Positions 1 to 13,727 are shown, counted from the first letter of the stretch. The stretch: 64,000 nucleotides of DNA from Citrus sinensis (GCF_022201045.2 NC_068561.1:23876501-23940500); one strand, 5' to 3'. Numbers and translations are program-made. Notes: generated from the letters alone by a model not told the origin.

Positions 1-608
1 TTTACAAACATGGAGCAGCGTGCTCAATTGGGAGTTGAAGCTTTTGCCGATGCCCTTCTTGTAGTGCCTAAGACACTTGCTGAGAATGCTGGGCTTGACA
101 CTCAAGATGTGATCATTGCCTTGAAGGTTTATATCTTCAGCCATAGTTTTTCAATCTTTTAACCTTTATAAAATTTGGAAAAGAAGATAAAACTAATGTG
201 AACATATTTTTGCCCTCTGGATATTCAGGGTGAGCATGATAGGGGAAATATTGTGGGATTAAACCAGCATTCAGGAGATCCCATTGACCCTCAAATGGAG
301 GGAATCTTTGACAACTACTCTGTGAAGCGCCAAATTATTAACTCAGGGTATGTGAACTTGTTATCAATGTCAAAATTAAAGTAGGTTTTTGTTGTCGGAG
401 GTTTCATATTGACAACCTTTAAAAAGTTTTTAAGTCGTTCAAAATTTTTATTTAATGAGGAGGCTTCTACCCACATTGTTGGATCCCCTGGAATTGTGTA
501 ATTTAGCAACAAAATGCTACTTTATATTGCAGGCCTGTAATTGCATCCCAGTTGCTCTTGGTAGATGAAGTAATCCGTGCTGGTCGTAATATGCGGAAGC
601 CAACTTAG
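1..608 (+). CDS. CCT6: T-complex protein 1 subunit zeta (CCT6), 3' end only
   Basis: Partial gene, cut by the left edge. Coding exons are 1-126, 229-347 and 533-608, joined by GT-AG introns, with stop TAG at 606-608. The 106 visible residues start [19 protein letters not shown], continue through [13 protein letters not shown] and [19 protein letters not shown], and end [10 protein letters not shown]. This is the C-terminal part of the equatorial ATPase domain of the zeta subunit of the eukaryotic group II chaperonin CCT/TRiC. CCT is a cytosolic double ring of eight different subunits that folds actin, tubulin and WD-repeat proteins with ATP. The family is about 535 residues long, so roughly 80% of the gene lies outside the window. 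The 3' untranslated region probably runs to about 1130, where AATAAA-like sequence occurs. Identity is near certain from the very high conservation of this family; regulation cannot be seen. Confidence 0.95.
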
Positions 609-1146
609 TTCATTGATAAGCTACAACAAATATAATTTGTCATGTGGGGGTTCTTTTACTGCTCGATTGTGTTAATGGATGGCCTTGAACTTATGGAATG
701 TGTAAGGAGGTTGTGTTTTGATGGTTGTGAACTCTCAGGCCGCAAGCCCATAGAAAACTTGAAAAGGATGGAATGACCCCTATATTTTGTGTTCAATTTC
801 ATTATCTGCGGACCAATTTTGTTTTTGTAGTGACGGCAGCCAAGTTTTCTATATTCATATAATTTTCGTTTTTGGTGTTTGGTGTTCAGTTGTGGCATCA
901 ATATCTGGTGATCTGATATGTTCTCTAATATTGGAGGACTACTTGTTCTTCAGGCAGATGTTTTTATACCATTGGGCATTGGCAATCTTGTTAAGAGACA
1001 TCTGTTCCAGTGTAATGAACAGGAACGTATTTCTTCGACATTTTTCTAAGTGTTTCAAGTGTTATTAACATGAATTCTTTTGACGAATGTATATGCTCTT
1101 ATGAGGTATTGTTTAATAAAAGCAATCCATTCTAGTAATACACAAG
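609..1146 (+). other. 3' untranslated region and downstream spacer of CCT6
   Basis: No second gene is visible. The T-rich sequence after the stop contains AATAAA-like motifs near 1112-1118 (tttaataaaagc), a plausible polyadenylation signal. Short open frames here have no coding character. The stretch ends at the target duplication of the hAT element. Confidence 0.5.
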
Positions 1147-1154
1147 GAGCAAGG
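1147..1154. repeat. 8-bp hAT target-site duplication, left copy (GAGCAAGG)
   Basis: Identical to 2147-2154 immediately after the right end of the hAT element; marks the insertion site between CCT6 and the Cmc1-like gene. Confidence 0.93.
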
Positions 1155-2146
1155 TAGGGATGGCAAAAATTTCTACGGGGACGGTATCTTTGGGTATTTT
1201 TCTCATTCGGGGAGGGTATGAGGATAATTTCATACTCAATTTTTTAATCGGGGAAGGGACGGAGAAATTTTTTTACCCAATTTTTTATTCGGGGAGGGGA
1301 CGGGGATGAGGTGGAATCCCTATCTCCTACTTATTTCCCAATTTTAATTTTTAATTTAATTTTTATTTTTTAAAATTATTAGTAAATAAATTATAAAATT
1401 TGAATTATAAAATTATAAGTATTGGTAAAAGTAAAAAATATCAAAATATTTATATTATTAAACTTTTAGGCCTAATTAATTAATTAAAGTTCTAAATTTT
1501 TATTTAGGACATTAAAAAGACTGGACAAATTCTATTAGTCTAAAATTTTTGTTTTAATTTTAATATTCATTAAATATTTTAAACTTAAATTTATTTTTTA
1601 TTTATCTTAAATCTATTTTTTTATTTATTTTTAGATATTATAATTGCCCACAGCAAATCACAATTTTAATATCTAATCTAATCTAATATTTGTTCTTGAT
1701 TTGCTTCGACTTAACTATTGTGTTGTAAAGGGAATAGTCTACATTTATAAAGTGCCCACGCCACCATTAAAAAGTTAATTTTGAATCTAAATTTGATTTT
1801 ATTTGTAATAATTTTGTATTAGACTATTAATTTGTTCATGATAATTTGTATCCCTTGCATGCTGCGTTATTTACTAATTTAATGTATGTGACTTTTGTAA
1901 TGGATATTAATGTAAGATATATTTCGAACTTTATTTTTATTTAATTTTTTTTTATTTTAATATGATTAACTCAAAATTGAAAAAAAATGTATTAATTATT
2001 CGGGGATCCCCTATTATTATTCGGGGAGAGGATGAAGATTCTCTTAAATAATTTTGACGGGAATAGAAAAGAGACGGAGACATACGTAAAATATCGGGGA
2101 TGGATACGGGGAGATTGGTCCCCTCCCCTCCCCATTGCCATCCCTA
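1155..2146 (+). mobile_element. Non-autonomous hAT DNA transposon, 992 bp, copy 1
   Basis: The element starts TAGGGATGGCAA at 1155 and ends TTGCCATCCCTA at 2146, a perfect 12-bp terminal inverted repeat. It is flanked by the perfect 8-bp direct repeat GAGCAAGG (1147-1154 and 2147-2154), the target duplication typical of hAT elements. Subterminal regions are rich in CGGGGA/TCCCCG motifs at both ends, as in hAT elements where transposase binds subterminal repeats. The middle (about 1330-1990) is very AT-rich and holds no recognisable transposase, so it depends on an autonomous relative. A related copy lies in opposite orientation at 17418-18387. The intact ends and target duplication suggest a fairly young insertion. 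Confidence 0.93.
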
Positions 2147-2154
2147 GAGCAAGG

Positions 2155-2659
2155 TATAGATGTGAGTCGTCAGTTAATCGCGGCGTAAAAAACTTGGGAA
2201 AATTGTAAAAAGATGATTTGTAAATTGCGTCTTGGTCGAAGTTTTAAGTTTAAAAGAAGGATTTTGCAACTTTCTATTAAGGAAAGTGAAAAGATAATAG
2301 CATGTTTTTCATTGCTAGCATTGACTCTTCTAATACAATAATCCTTGTTTTCAACCGGTCGATGTTGACATTCTGAATGGACAGGCTGAAGTTCTAAAAA
2401 CAAGGGGAAAAAACAAAATTAAGATCAAGAATAGTTCAACAAATTTCACAAAGTAGATAATCTTCATCCCCAATAACTGTTGAAAATGCTTCATTAAGCA
2501 GAAATAGGAACATGTAACCCAGAAAATGTGTGAAGACAGCATGGCAAAGTGCACGAAACCAGAAATAACATCTGCTGGCCCACTGGTCGAGTGCAGACAC
2601 TCGATGCATAGACATAAGATACATAGATGCTCCGCTGTGGATCGACTGAAAAGTAGTGG
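2155..2659. other. 3' region of the Cmc1-like gene, no separate gene
   Basis: This is the downstream side of the minus-strand gene that stops at 2660. It probably holds that gene's 3' untranslated region. Several overlapping short open frames on the minus strand (2351-2685) are mutually exclusive and show no family resemblance; I read them as chance. Confidence 0.5.
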
Positions 2660-4151
2660 TTAGACTCTTGCAGCCTCTTTTCCATCCTGCTGAAGCATGT
2701 ATTCTTTCTTCATTTCTTCCAGGACAGCATCATTTGTGCTTCAGAAAACAAAATTGAAACATTATTAATATTTCCACATCACGAAGGTAAACTAGTGTAT
2801 TTCTCTCACAATATTCAACCTTAGCCCAGGTGATGATCTTTAACATAAATGTGAACTAGCAGTGAGAATTGCAAATACTCCATAAAATCATATGCGGCTC
2901 TTCTAAATTCCAATTTCCTCAAAAAAGATTGCTAAGTGATAAAAAGATGCAGCATTACGAACCAGCATAACCACTTTGGAAACCATGCTAGACTTGTTTT
3001 TCCTGGCACTAACCTTACATAGTATCAATGTTTATGATGAAACACATGAAGATCCAACTATAAAACCTACAATAATTTATCATTAAATTAAAAATCTCTA
3101 GCTGATTTGAGTTATTAGGATACAATGTTGTTATAAGTGAGCTAAAGAGACGCAGATTGTGGAGATTACCGTAATGGATCAATAAAATAATATCCCAAAT
3201 CATTTTCCCAATCAACAGCATAACCTGGACTAGAGAAATTCTTTGTTGCGTATCAATTTATACCAATAGGGCAGGACAACCACACCACCAGATCTTCATA
3301 TGAACACTTCAATAACCTAATAACAATGGGCCATTGCCCCACTGCCCTATTTAACATTATGAGTCATCATCTGATACATAAAAAGAGTTGAACTTCTAGT
3401 CCACAGCAATCACTTTTATGGAAAGATTTTAAACTAAGTTTTGGGAATGATTCAAAGCAGCACTTAGGCGCTAAACCATTGTCTTCAAAAACACCTGAAA
3501 CCGATCAAATACTTTCCCATAAAGCACTGCAAGTGAATTGTTTATCCAAACAGCAAGTTTCGAAAAAAGTTACCCATCTGATAATATATAATTCGGAAAA
3601 ATTACTTTTGTTTATTACAGGTAAATACTAAAAACACACAAAAACAAAAAATTTTGACAATGTGGTAAGCAATACTAAACTTGCCCTAAGGCAGCTACTG
3701 TTCATTCAAACATTCCTTTTAATTTGAAATTACACAGATAGCTGGGACGCAATGCAACTTACTATTGGTGAAGGCAATTGTTTAGTTCTTTAGCTTGTTC
3801 GCGACACTTCCACACAACTGAAAACGTTCTTCCGGAAGCACATTGAGCATACTTGGAAGTGTACTGATCGCACTCTTTTAACGCCTTTTGCTTCATTTTA
3901 CTCCGTAAAGCTAACATATAAATAAAATAAACGCAACCCGTTATTTTTTTTTTAAGCATCAAACTGGAAAAAAAAATAAGGAAAAAAATATTCACATTAA
4001 ACTTATCACCAAAAATGGGATTTATTAGGGTTTTAGTAATGGTAATATAATTCATTAGGGTTTCAGTAATGGTAATATAATCAACATTAATAATACCTTC
4101 TTCGACTTTCTTCTTCACGTGATTCTCACGTGCCTCCTGAACGTATCCCAT
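2660..4151 (-). CDS. Cmc1-like mitochondrial twin CX9C protein (COX assembly factor homologue)
   Basis: Three coding exons on the minus strand: 4151-4097, 3910-3763 and 2738-2660, with GT-AG introns of 186 and 1024 bp; stop at 2660-2662. The spliced product is 93 residues. It begins MGYVQEARENHVKKKVEEAL and ends MLQQDGKEAARV. It carries the twin CX9C signature: C-DQYTSKYAQ-C followed by C-REQAKELNN-C. Proteins of this type are imported into the mitochondrial intermembrane space through Mia40/Erv1 and fold as a disulfide-stapled helical hairpin. The Cmc1 branch helps copper delivery and cytochrome c oxidase assembly. Length and the CASGR segment between the helices match Cmc1 rather than Cox17 or Cox19. 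The start is the first ATG and gives only 18 residues before the first intron, so the gene is easily missed by open-frame searches. The exact role in plants is inferred. Confidence 0.88.
4021..4080. repeat. 30-bp tandem duplication in intron 1 of the Cmc1-like gene
   Basis: Two adjacent 30-bp units (4021-4050 and 4051-4080) share TTAGGGTTT(T/C)AGTAATGGTA and ATATAA with only a few differences. A small local duplication with no visible function. Confidence 0.8.
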
Positions 4152-5380
4152 TAGTGATTTTGTTTGTTGTTAGTTTGCGGAGACGAAAAAGCCGTTGTGA
4201 ACTGGGAAGAGAGGCGTCAGGCGGGTGTCTGGCTTTGAGGAGGAAGACGATGTGTGAAGGTCCCATCTGCCACTTCTGTCACCCGCGGCAAGACACTACC
4301 CTTTGTGTGCTTGGGCTTTTCATGGGCCTCACTCAGGAACATAGCTTGGGTCCAAGATCAACATCAAAGGAATCATGCTAAATAGCCCCTCCAAATTACT
4401 TTAAGAACCCTCTCTTCTCAGCAACAAGACCATTTATTTTCTGCAGCTTTTTAACAAATAAAATTAAAATTTGAAATAAAAGAATCTCAAATTTGACTCC
4501 AATGGTGAATTTAGCCCGAGTTGCCAATGTAGGAAAACACATACGTTTATGCCATGTCTATTCAATGCAACTTTTTTCATAGTTTTCAAAAGTCATCACC
4601 ACAAGTAATAATATTCTTTCTATAGGAACAAGACTTTTTCTTTTATTAATTTTACGTATTTTTTTTTTTTTTGGAAATGCTTTTTATGAGAATTAAGAAG
4701 ACTTTGTTCAAAAGCTGACAGTAATGAGTGATCATTTCAAACTTGTTATAATGGCTAACTTTAATAGTTTTAATTATTCATTTATGATGGGCCCACAGTG
4801 ACAAATTTTCCTTTGGTTTTTGCAGTTTTTTTTCCTCCTTTTTTGGTATCAAGATATTCAAGTAATTAGTTTATCAAATAAAATAAACTAAAATTATAAA
4901 TTATTTAGTTTATATTTTTTTACTGATCAAATTATCTCTTAGAAATAATAATCACGAGATACATTTGCAATGAATATATAATAGCAAGAATTAACATTTT
5001 TTAAATACAGAAGTAACAACGACAATCTTTGGTTTAAGAAAGTCCATAAATATATGTTTAATTTTTTATTGCATATTAGTAACTTGTTGTCGAAGGGAAA
5101 TAAAATTAAAAATTCAAAGAAAAAACTGTAGATCTTGTGAGGCTCGTTGGTAACTGTAGAGAACAAAAACACAAAAGTAGGCCCCCAAAGTAGAAACAAC
5201 AATTACGGTTTCAATGCTAAATTGTGTGTGGGTGTGTGTGGAGTTGACGGTCAACGCCAGCGTGGCTGTCGTCCAAGGCATTAAACTTTCGCGGAATCCC
5301 AACAGCTGTCGCCTTCTCATTGGACCTCCTCTTCTCTTCGCACTCCCACGTCCCCACCCCCACCATTAATTTTGTTTATT
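4152..5380. other. Intergenic spacer between divergent Cmc1-like and 14-3-3 genes
   Basis: About 1.2 kb between a minus-strand and a plus-strand start, so it should contain both promoters. It is AT-rich with poly-T tracts. A GT-rich stretch occurs at 5223-5240. Short open frames on either strand show no family resemblance. Near 5380 a TTTATTTATTTAAG stretch could be the TATA region of the 14-3-3 gene, followed by a CT-rich leader. Confidence 0.4.
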
Positions 5381-6863
5381 TATTTAAGCAGCCCCCACCC
5401 CCGCTACGCTCTCACTTTCGATTTCTTTCTTCTCTAAAATTCAGATCGAATCCGTATTCCCAAACCTTAAAACGGTGCGTTTTGGTTCTTCTGTAATTCG
5501 ACTGCGTTTAACAGATTTTAGATTTTAGAACTTTTGTTTATTTGTTAATTTAATTTTTTTTTTGGGATTTTTTTGTATGAGATCTGGAGATATTGTTCTG
5601 TTGGCCTGCCGTTTAATTTTTGTTTGACTTGATTTTAATATTTTTATGATTCGATCTGTTGAGATTTGATAGATTTATTGTCGCTTTTTCGTTTATGAAA
5701 CATGTTTGGTAGCATAGAAAATTTTAGAAACCGAGAGAAATTGATTATTTGGCTTTTTTTTTAAGAAAAAATTAGACTGAGTGGTAGATATTTGGAAGTA
5801 GTTCGAAATCTCTATTTCAGCCGTATGATGCTTGATTTGACCGAAGGCTTTGTAGCTATCTTTTCCCTGATCTGTTTGTTTAGCATGAAAATGTTAGAAA
5901 TGAAGAGAAAACAGATCGTTTTGACTAATCAAGCTTTTTGAGACCGAGGGATGGAGATTTGTTTTTAAATTAGTTGGAACTGTTGTTTGAGCTATATGAT
6001 GATTGATTTGGACAATTGATACGAGTATTTTAATTTAGATCTCTTTTGGTTACTGAGAAGTGAGAACGGTTTGGAAGAAAAAGTTGTGTGCGTGTTAAGA
6101 TCTAAGTTAAATGAATTAGAATAAGTGAACACTCAGAATGATGTGCTTTTTGATGATTTAATTAGCTTACTATATTAGAGAAGCAACGATACTGACTTTT
6201 TGATTAGCGAGGAAATTGTGGAAAACAAAAGGATCTCATGTTTTTACTTACGTATAATAATTGAAATTAAGAATGTTTCTTTTAGAAGTCTAAAAGTGTC
6301 ACTTAATGGGCATTTGTGAAAGGATCAGGATTCTCTCATGATCTGAGCACTCCTAATCTTTTACAGATTTTGTGCCACCTGTGTTTTAGTGTTTGTGGAT
6401 GATTAGGATTTAACTACTTTTTCTTTTTAATTTATTAACCACCAATCATATAACAAAATATGCTCAGATGAAGATCAGATCAGGAGAGAATCTTGATCCT
6501 TTGCGAAATCCTTACCTAAGAGAAGTTTGATTTATGATCTGGTTGGTTCTTGTTGAGAAAGCGGTGTTGAATTGTGTGGGATAATTCTCGTGACATGAAT
6601 CTTATATAAAACTAAATTACCTTAAGTGACAAGTTTGTTTGCTCAACCGTTCTTAGCTAAGGTCTCAAAAATTTCTTTTGAAGTCTTTTTGAAACTGCTG
6701 TCTTGATGTATGTGAGATAAGTTGCATGTGCTTTTTAAGTAAAACTTCATTGTAAGATGTGACTACAGAATGGGATCACTGATTTAGTGGGATTTTTTTT
6801 TTTTTTCAGTGGAACTAATTTGAATCACCTTACTGAATTACATATCATATTAATACAGCTAAG
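5381..6863 (+). other. 5' leader and long leader intron of the 14-3-3 gene
   Basis: A CT-rich leader (about 5400-5475) is followed by roughly 1.38 kb of T-rich sequence ending in a polypyrimidine tract and CAG just before the start codon (taatacag, then ctaagATG). No open frame in this stretch looks coding. A long intron in the 5' untranslated region is common in plant housekeeping genes and often raises expression. The donor site near 5475 is not certain. The intron contains a short MITE at about 6312-6514. Confidence 0.6.
6312..6514. mobile_element. Short MITE (about 200 bp) in the 14-3-3 leader intron
   Basis: Left end AAAGGATCAGGATTCTCTC (6319 onward) is mirrored at the right end, which on the minus strand reads AAAGGATCAAGATTCTCTC (ending near 6502). 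Both ends continue inward to a matching TGAGCA. The interior is T-rich with TTTAATTTATTAACCACC. A related copy sits at 43678-43858. Superfamily not determined because no clean target duplication was found. Confidence 0.7.
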
Positions 6864-8284
<1,421 letters not shown>

Positions 8285-9665
8285 TGAATAATGAGTTCAG
8301 TTCATAGGATATGTATCTGTATTTTTTATCTTGTGGCTTTTATTTTACATGGATGCCATGTGGGTTGTTTTAGCAGGATATTCTCATGAACTGATAATCT
8401 TGAGTGTTGGCTGCACTTAGGGTTTATGTGTTCCAACAGATTGTAAACTAGATTTAATTATTGATGAGAAGTATTTGGTTTGGGTTTCATATGTAGTGTT
8501 TTCAGTGCTATGCTAAACTTTAGAATTGAAATTACCCATTTTTGTTATATTTAATTTTAAGATTTCACATGTTTGGATGAGTCCAATGCTGTTACCATTG
8601 GATGGATAAATTTTTTTTATTTCCTTGCCTGAACATGGGCGTCTGTTTATTTATTAATTTATTAATTTATTAATTATGGAGTTTAGGGCTAGCCCACAAT
8701 AAAATAATTGGTCCTTGGCATACAGCCGAGGCAACATTGTGCTTCTTGTGTAAGGATTTGCCCCGTTGATGTTATATTAGTCTTTGGAATCATCTGAAGC
8801 TATTTTGTTCGATAGCATGAAGAATTAGGTATATTATAGTTGACGTTATTTAATGGTGCCAGTTCCCTGGGTGCAGAGTAGGGGTTCCTGCAATCATCCA
8901 CTGCTTGGACACATTTTGGGAGTTTCGGGATAATTTAAATCCGCGGATCTTTTTGTCAACTCTATAATTGAATGAACGGTGCTTTTTGTTAACTCTGGGC
9001 CTCTGGCCGTAGGTGCTCTTGGAACTAGCCTGCTATTAACACGAACTGACTCAACCTGTAGCCCTAAAATCCAATGCTGTTGGGATGCAAATATGCACGT
9101 ATAACGTACTCAAAATATACAATTTTTAAATACCAAAATAATTTGTTGCCGCACATTCTCCCGCCCCCTTTCGTAATTGGTGTTTGTCATTTCATTTATG
9201 CATGATGCACTGAGCTGTGCGAATTGCAACTGGCTCTGTGAACGCCCATACCACAAGTGCAATATACTAGTTAGTTCAAAATGTAAAAAATGCATTGGTG
9301 ACAAATATATTCTGAAAATAATTAAAAATTTGATGCAAACAGGAAATGTGCTTTCCGCAAACACAAAAATGAAGGTTGATTTTCAAAGAAGCACTGCCTT
9401 CGTTTGTAATCGGCCACTTCGGGTTAAAAAGTTACAACGCACAATGAATCAACCAAATGGCGGCATCCAACTGCCCTCTTTCTGCCACATTGCCTACCTC
9501 CACCCACGAATGATAAAAATAAGTAACACAAATATTAGAAAGAAGTTATCAGGCGGTGATCCCTCGAATCTAATTCGACAACTTTATGCACGGAATACGC
9601 ACTAAACCCTCTCTTTTACATATACATACATACCTACGTACGTACATATATATTCGTTATATAGT
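8285..9665. other. 3' region of the 14-3-3 gene and spacer to the RCC1-like gene
   Basis: The 3' untranslated region probably ends near 8460. The rest shows TTTATTAATTTATTAATT repeats near 8646-8676 and no convincing gene. An open frame of 142 codons at 9177-9605 (+) has no recognisable domain and overlaps a frame on the other strand; I do not call it a gene. Confidence 0.5.
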
Positions 9666-9672
9666 TATAAAA
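9666..9672 (+). promoter_or_regulatory. Probable TATA box of the RCC1-like gene
   Basis: TATAAAA lies 60 bp before the assigned start codon, followed by a C-rich stretch and an A/C-rich leader. The position fits a short leader. Inference from sequence only. Confidence 0.45.
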
Positions 9673-9731
9673 CCCCCCAACCTCCCTTTTACACTACTAA
9701 TTCTGCTTTAGAGTTTTGACTGTCAAAAGTC

Positions 9732-12700
9732 ATGGCTTCTACTACGTCCATTATTGCTTGGTCTGTCTCTCTCTTGCTCTTTAGTTTCTGTTTCTCTGTT
9801 TGCTGCCACGATAACTTTTATTTAACACGCGATGCTTGTGTTTGTGTTTGCACTTGTACTTCAGGGGCTCGGGAGAAGATGGGCAATTGGGAATAGGAAA
9901 CAACGAAGAGAGAGAATGGGTTTGCGTTGTCAAAGCTCTCGAGCCTTACAAAGTCCGCTCAGTTGTTGCTGGTAGCCGTAACTCCCTCGCCATTTGCGAC
10001 GATGGCAAGGTCCCATTTCACCACTTCAATACTGTTACCATTACTACCGCATACCCTTTGTCTTTTTTTGGTCTTAATTTTTAGGTTTATTTATTTGATC
10101 AGTTGTTTACTTGGGGGTGGAATCAGAGAGGGACATTAGGTCACCCGCCAGAGACCAAAACTGAAAACATTCCTAGTCAGGTTAACGCTTTATCTAATAC
10201 CAAAATTGTTCAGGTAATAGATTCTTTGTTATTTAGTTACTTCAAATACTTGTTGTTGGTATTATTTATGTAGCTTCAAATTGAATATGTAAGTTTTGGG
10301 TTCTTTGAATTTTAGGCTGCTATTGGTGGATGGCATTGTTTGGCTGTTGATGATCAAGGCCGTGCCTACGCCTGGGGTGCGTATTTTGTTATCCAATCTT
10401 TATTTTCCTTTTGGTTGTTTATTGACAAGATATAAGAATATGAAGACTTTGAATAAATTTGGCGGCACTTGGTTTATTGTCTTAATCTGAAAACAGGTTC
10501 TCAGAATCAATATACAACTTAAAACTTTTTCGATATAGATTAGTTTTTAATACTATCTCACCAAATAATAGTTAAAACAAATCGTCATTGTTTTAGTATT
10601 TGAGAGAATTCTCAAAAAAAATATCTTTTTTTTTTTTTAAGAAAAGAAATGTGTATATTCCTTGCTTTCATGACAAAGAATTTTATTTGGATTCTATATC
10701 AAACAGGCAGTCAGATCTTCAACTGCACTTTAAAGTAATGCAGTAACGCATAGATTCAGAGCAGATTACTTTAATTGTTCTGCTATTGAAAAGAGAGTTA
10801 GATACTTTATTTTTATTTGAGGGGAACTAGTGCAGGATGAATGTAAGGTTGTGATTTATGTTGATGCAGGTGGTAATGAGTATGGACAGTGTGGGGAAGA
10901 ACCAGAGCGGAAAGACGATACTGGTAGGATTTTGAGGAGGGATATTGTAATTCCTCAGCGCTGTGCTCCAAAACTTATAGTTCGCCAGGTGATAATCTCA
11001 TATTAATTAATTTGTCTATGTTGTTGAATGATTTCAGTCACTTGGTAGGATCCCTTTGCTTCTTGTTTCTCCACTACTTCTATGTATATGTTTCCAGGTA
11101 TGAATTTCCTGATTATTGTTAATATGAGGTTTTCTAGCATATAATTGCTCTTTTTGCAAGATTCTTCTACCAATTCTTGTTTCAGATCCAATAATATATT
11201 TACTGAGATATTGAACATATTTTTTTATTAGATCCAATCATTCTGTTGCTTCTATTTCCTGTAACATGTCCTCTTGCCTGGTGGAAAAATCATCTACTCA
11301 TTTATCTTGAAATTCAAGAAGATATGTTGGTGGCACCCATCTTTATTTACCTCATGTTATTTGTGGGAGCTTTTTTCTCTCTATGTTGATATTCATCTCT
11401 TCATTTCCACTTATTTATTAGCTTAAATTTACCACGCTCTCCAGACCTGTCCGCAGAGCATTTTGTTCTTACACTGATTAGTTTTTTGCTTACAAAGCTT
11501 AAAAACCTATAGCATTAACTCTGTGATCACATGATAGAAAACTAGTATTTCTTGTTAGTATTGTTTATATAGGCTTTTAAAATGTCAATGCATAACCCAT
11601 TTTCTTTCTCTATTGCTTATATGATAGGTGGCTGCAGGGGGCACTCATTCTGTGGTGCTCACACGCGAAGGACATGTATGGACCTGGGGTCAACCATGGC
11701 CTCCTGGTGACATGTATGCTTTTGTTGGATTTAATTCCAACCTTATTGTTTTGCTGCCTTTTCATCATTCCATCTAATCGTTTTTATAGATTGTACCCTG
11801 ATTACTCGCTACGTGCTTGTAACTAAATCTTTGTTTTCATATTTCAGAAAGCAAATATCAGTTCCTGTACGAGTACAAGGTCTTGAACAGGTGAAGCTTA
11901 TTGCAGTTGGGGCATTTCACAATTTGGCTCTCCAAGAGGATGGAGCATTGTGGGCATGGGGTAATAATGAATACGGACAACTTGGAACAGGGGATACCCA
12001 ACCAAGATCACAACCTATTCCTGTCCAAGGGCTCTCGGGTCTTACTTTGGTGTGTTTTCCAGTGTCAAATTCCTGGTTTTGTATCTGCATGTGGCTTTCT
12101 ATAACAATACCGGAAGTTAGCCTGATATATAGACTTTCTCCCCCAGTAGTTCCAACATACTCATCATCATTTTTTATTATTAAAGTGTCATCAAGATGAG
12201 GATCACTTGGTGAATCTTTTCTGTATGATGACAATTAAATGACAGCATGTATGCTTGCAGTTACTTCTCTTTTTTAATATAGTCTGATTGGCTGTCTATA
12301 TGCATGTGCTTCTAGGTTGATATTGCTGCTGGAGGTTGGCATTCTACCGCATTAACTGATGACGGAGAGGTATTTGTATTTTGTTGTGCCTTTTTTTATT
12401 TGTTGTTGATTGTGATCTAATTATGTGTTCTTTTAAGGTTTATTCATGGAGAGCTTCATTATAAGTGATAAATTGACATATTGATAACCCATCCGTGTGC
12501 AGCTATGAAAATATTTGGTTTTCAGATGGTGACATTTATTTCTTTGGGACCTCAAATTTTCAAATGAGAATAACATTCTATGTCATGATTCCTTTTCAGG
12601 TTTATGGTTGGGGAAGAGGGGAGCACGGGAGGCTTGGATTTGGGGATAATGACAAGAGTAGTAAAATGGTGCCCCAAAAGGTTAATCTTTTAGCTGGCGA

Positions 12701-13727
12701 GGACATTGTTCAGGTACCATCTATGTTTAATTCTGATTAGGTTGGTTAGATTGAGGAGGTGTTTAAAATACAGTGTTAGTTGACTAATACAGTTTGGAAT
12801 GATAGGATAGTGGGGGATCATCATTTTTATGAAATTTCTCATAGGTTGATCGTTCCTTCAAATGCTACAAGAAATAGATACCATAGCATTCTAGAACATG
12901 TACCCATTTCTTGCTTTTTGAAAGAATTTTTGAGGTTGTTAACTTATTTATCATCCAGGTGTCTTGTGGTGGGACCCACTCGGTTGCTTTGACACGTGAT
13001 GGGCACATATTTTCAGTGAGTGTTTTCAACCTTTATTTTCCATTTTACATTCTTGGTTTTAGGAGGAACTGTGTAAAAATGGTGAAATGGTGCTGACACG
13101 TCAATATAAATAAAGGAAGTGCAGGAGTTTGGGTTAGGCGAATTATGATACTGAGTTTTGTTAAATAAAGGTGTATACATAATAACTGCCATCATCTTGT
13201 TGATAGAGGGATTGCAGATTTTTTTGGCTTATCTTGAGGAAGGTTGATGTGAAGAATCTGTTCCCCTTTTAGGTTAACCTTTAAATTTGAATTCTCATTA
13301 TCTAAACTTTCTAGTGCAGTGATTACATGGGGACCTGTCCACTAGTATTATTTGATCACAATTTGTTTAATTTTCTTTTTCCTATTAATTATCCACCAGA
13401 AACTTGGTTTACATTCTGTTCAAAGTTCACATCAAAAGAAAATCTAAGTCCTGGCCTTCAATCAATGATTTGATTATTGTTTAACAATGATAATCCATCA
13501 TTCTTGATGACTGGTTTTGGTACTGGCAGTTTGGACGAGGTGACCACGGACGTCTTGGATATGGAAGGAAAGTGACAACTGGTCAGCCAATGGAAGTGCC
13601 AATAAATATTCCAGCACCAAGAAATGCTGGCGATGGAGTCGACCGACGCTGGATAGCTAAACTTGTTGCTTGCGGGGGACGCCATACTCTGGCAATAGTA
13701 GAATGGCAAACTGAGGAATCCAAGTAG
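9732..13727 (+). CDS. RCC1-repeat (UVR8-like) beta-propeller protein
   Basis: Eleven coding exons: 9732-9760, 9865-10009, 10103-10213, 10316-10376, 10870-10988, 11628-11713, 11848-12049, 12316-12369, 12600-12713, 12959-13015 and 13530-13727. All are joined by GT-AG introns and keep one frame for 391 residues. The product is made almost wholly of RCC1 repeats, seen as recurring GxGxxGQLG, AAGGxHS and W(G) motifs: WGSGEDGQLGIGN, TWGWNQRGTLG, AWGGNEYGQCG, WAWGNNEYGQLGTGD, GWGRGEHGRLGFGD and FGRGDHGRLGYG. The repeats predict a seven-bladed propeller. RCC1 itself is a Ran exchange factor and UVR8 a UV-B receptor, but most plant family members have no assigned partner. It lacks a long C-terminal tail such as UVR8's COP1-binding region, so neither role should be assumed. 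The short first exon (10 residues) is supported by codon phase across the splice. Confidence 0.92.

Noticed and set aside
4130-4381. 83-codon plus-strand open frame opposite the Cmc1-like start
   Set aside because: Overlaps exon 1 and the leader of the Cmc1-like gene on the other strand and has no recognisable domain.
9177-9605. 142-codon plus-strand open frame before the RCC1-like gene
   Set aside because: No domain or compositional sign of coding, an overlapping frame on the other strand, and a position in the promoter region of the RCC1-like gene.
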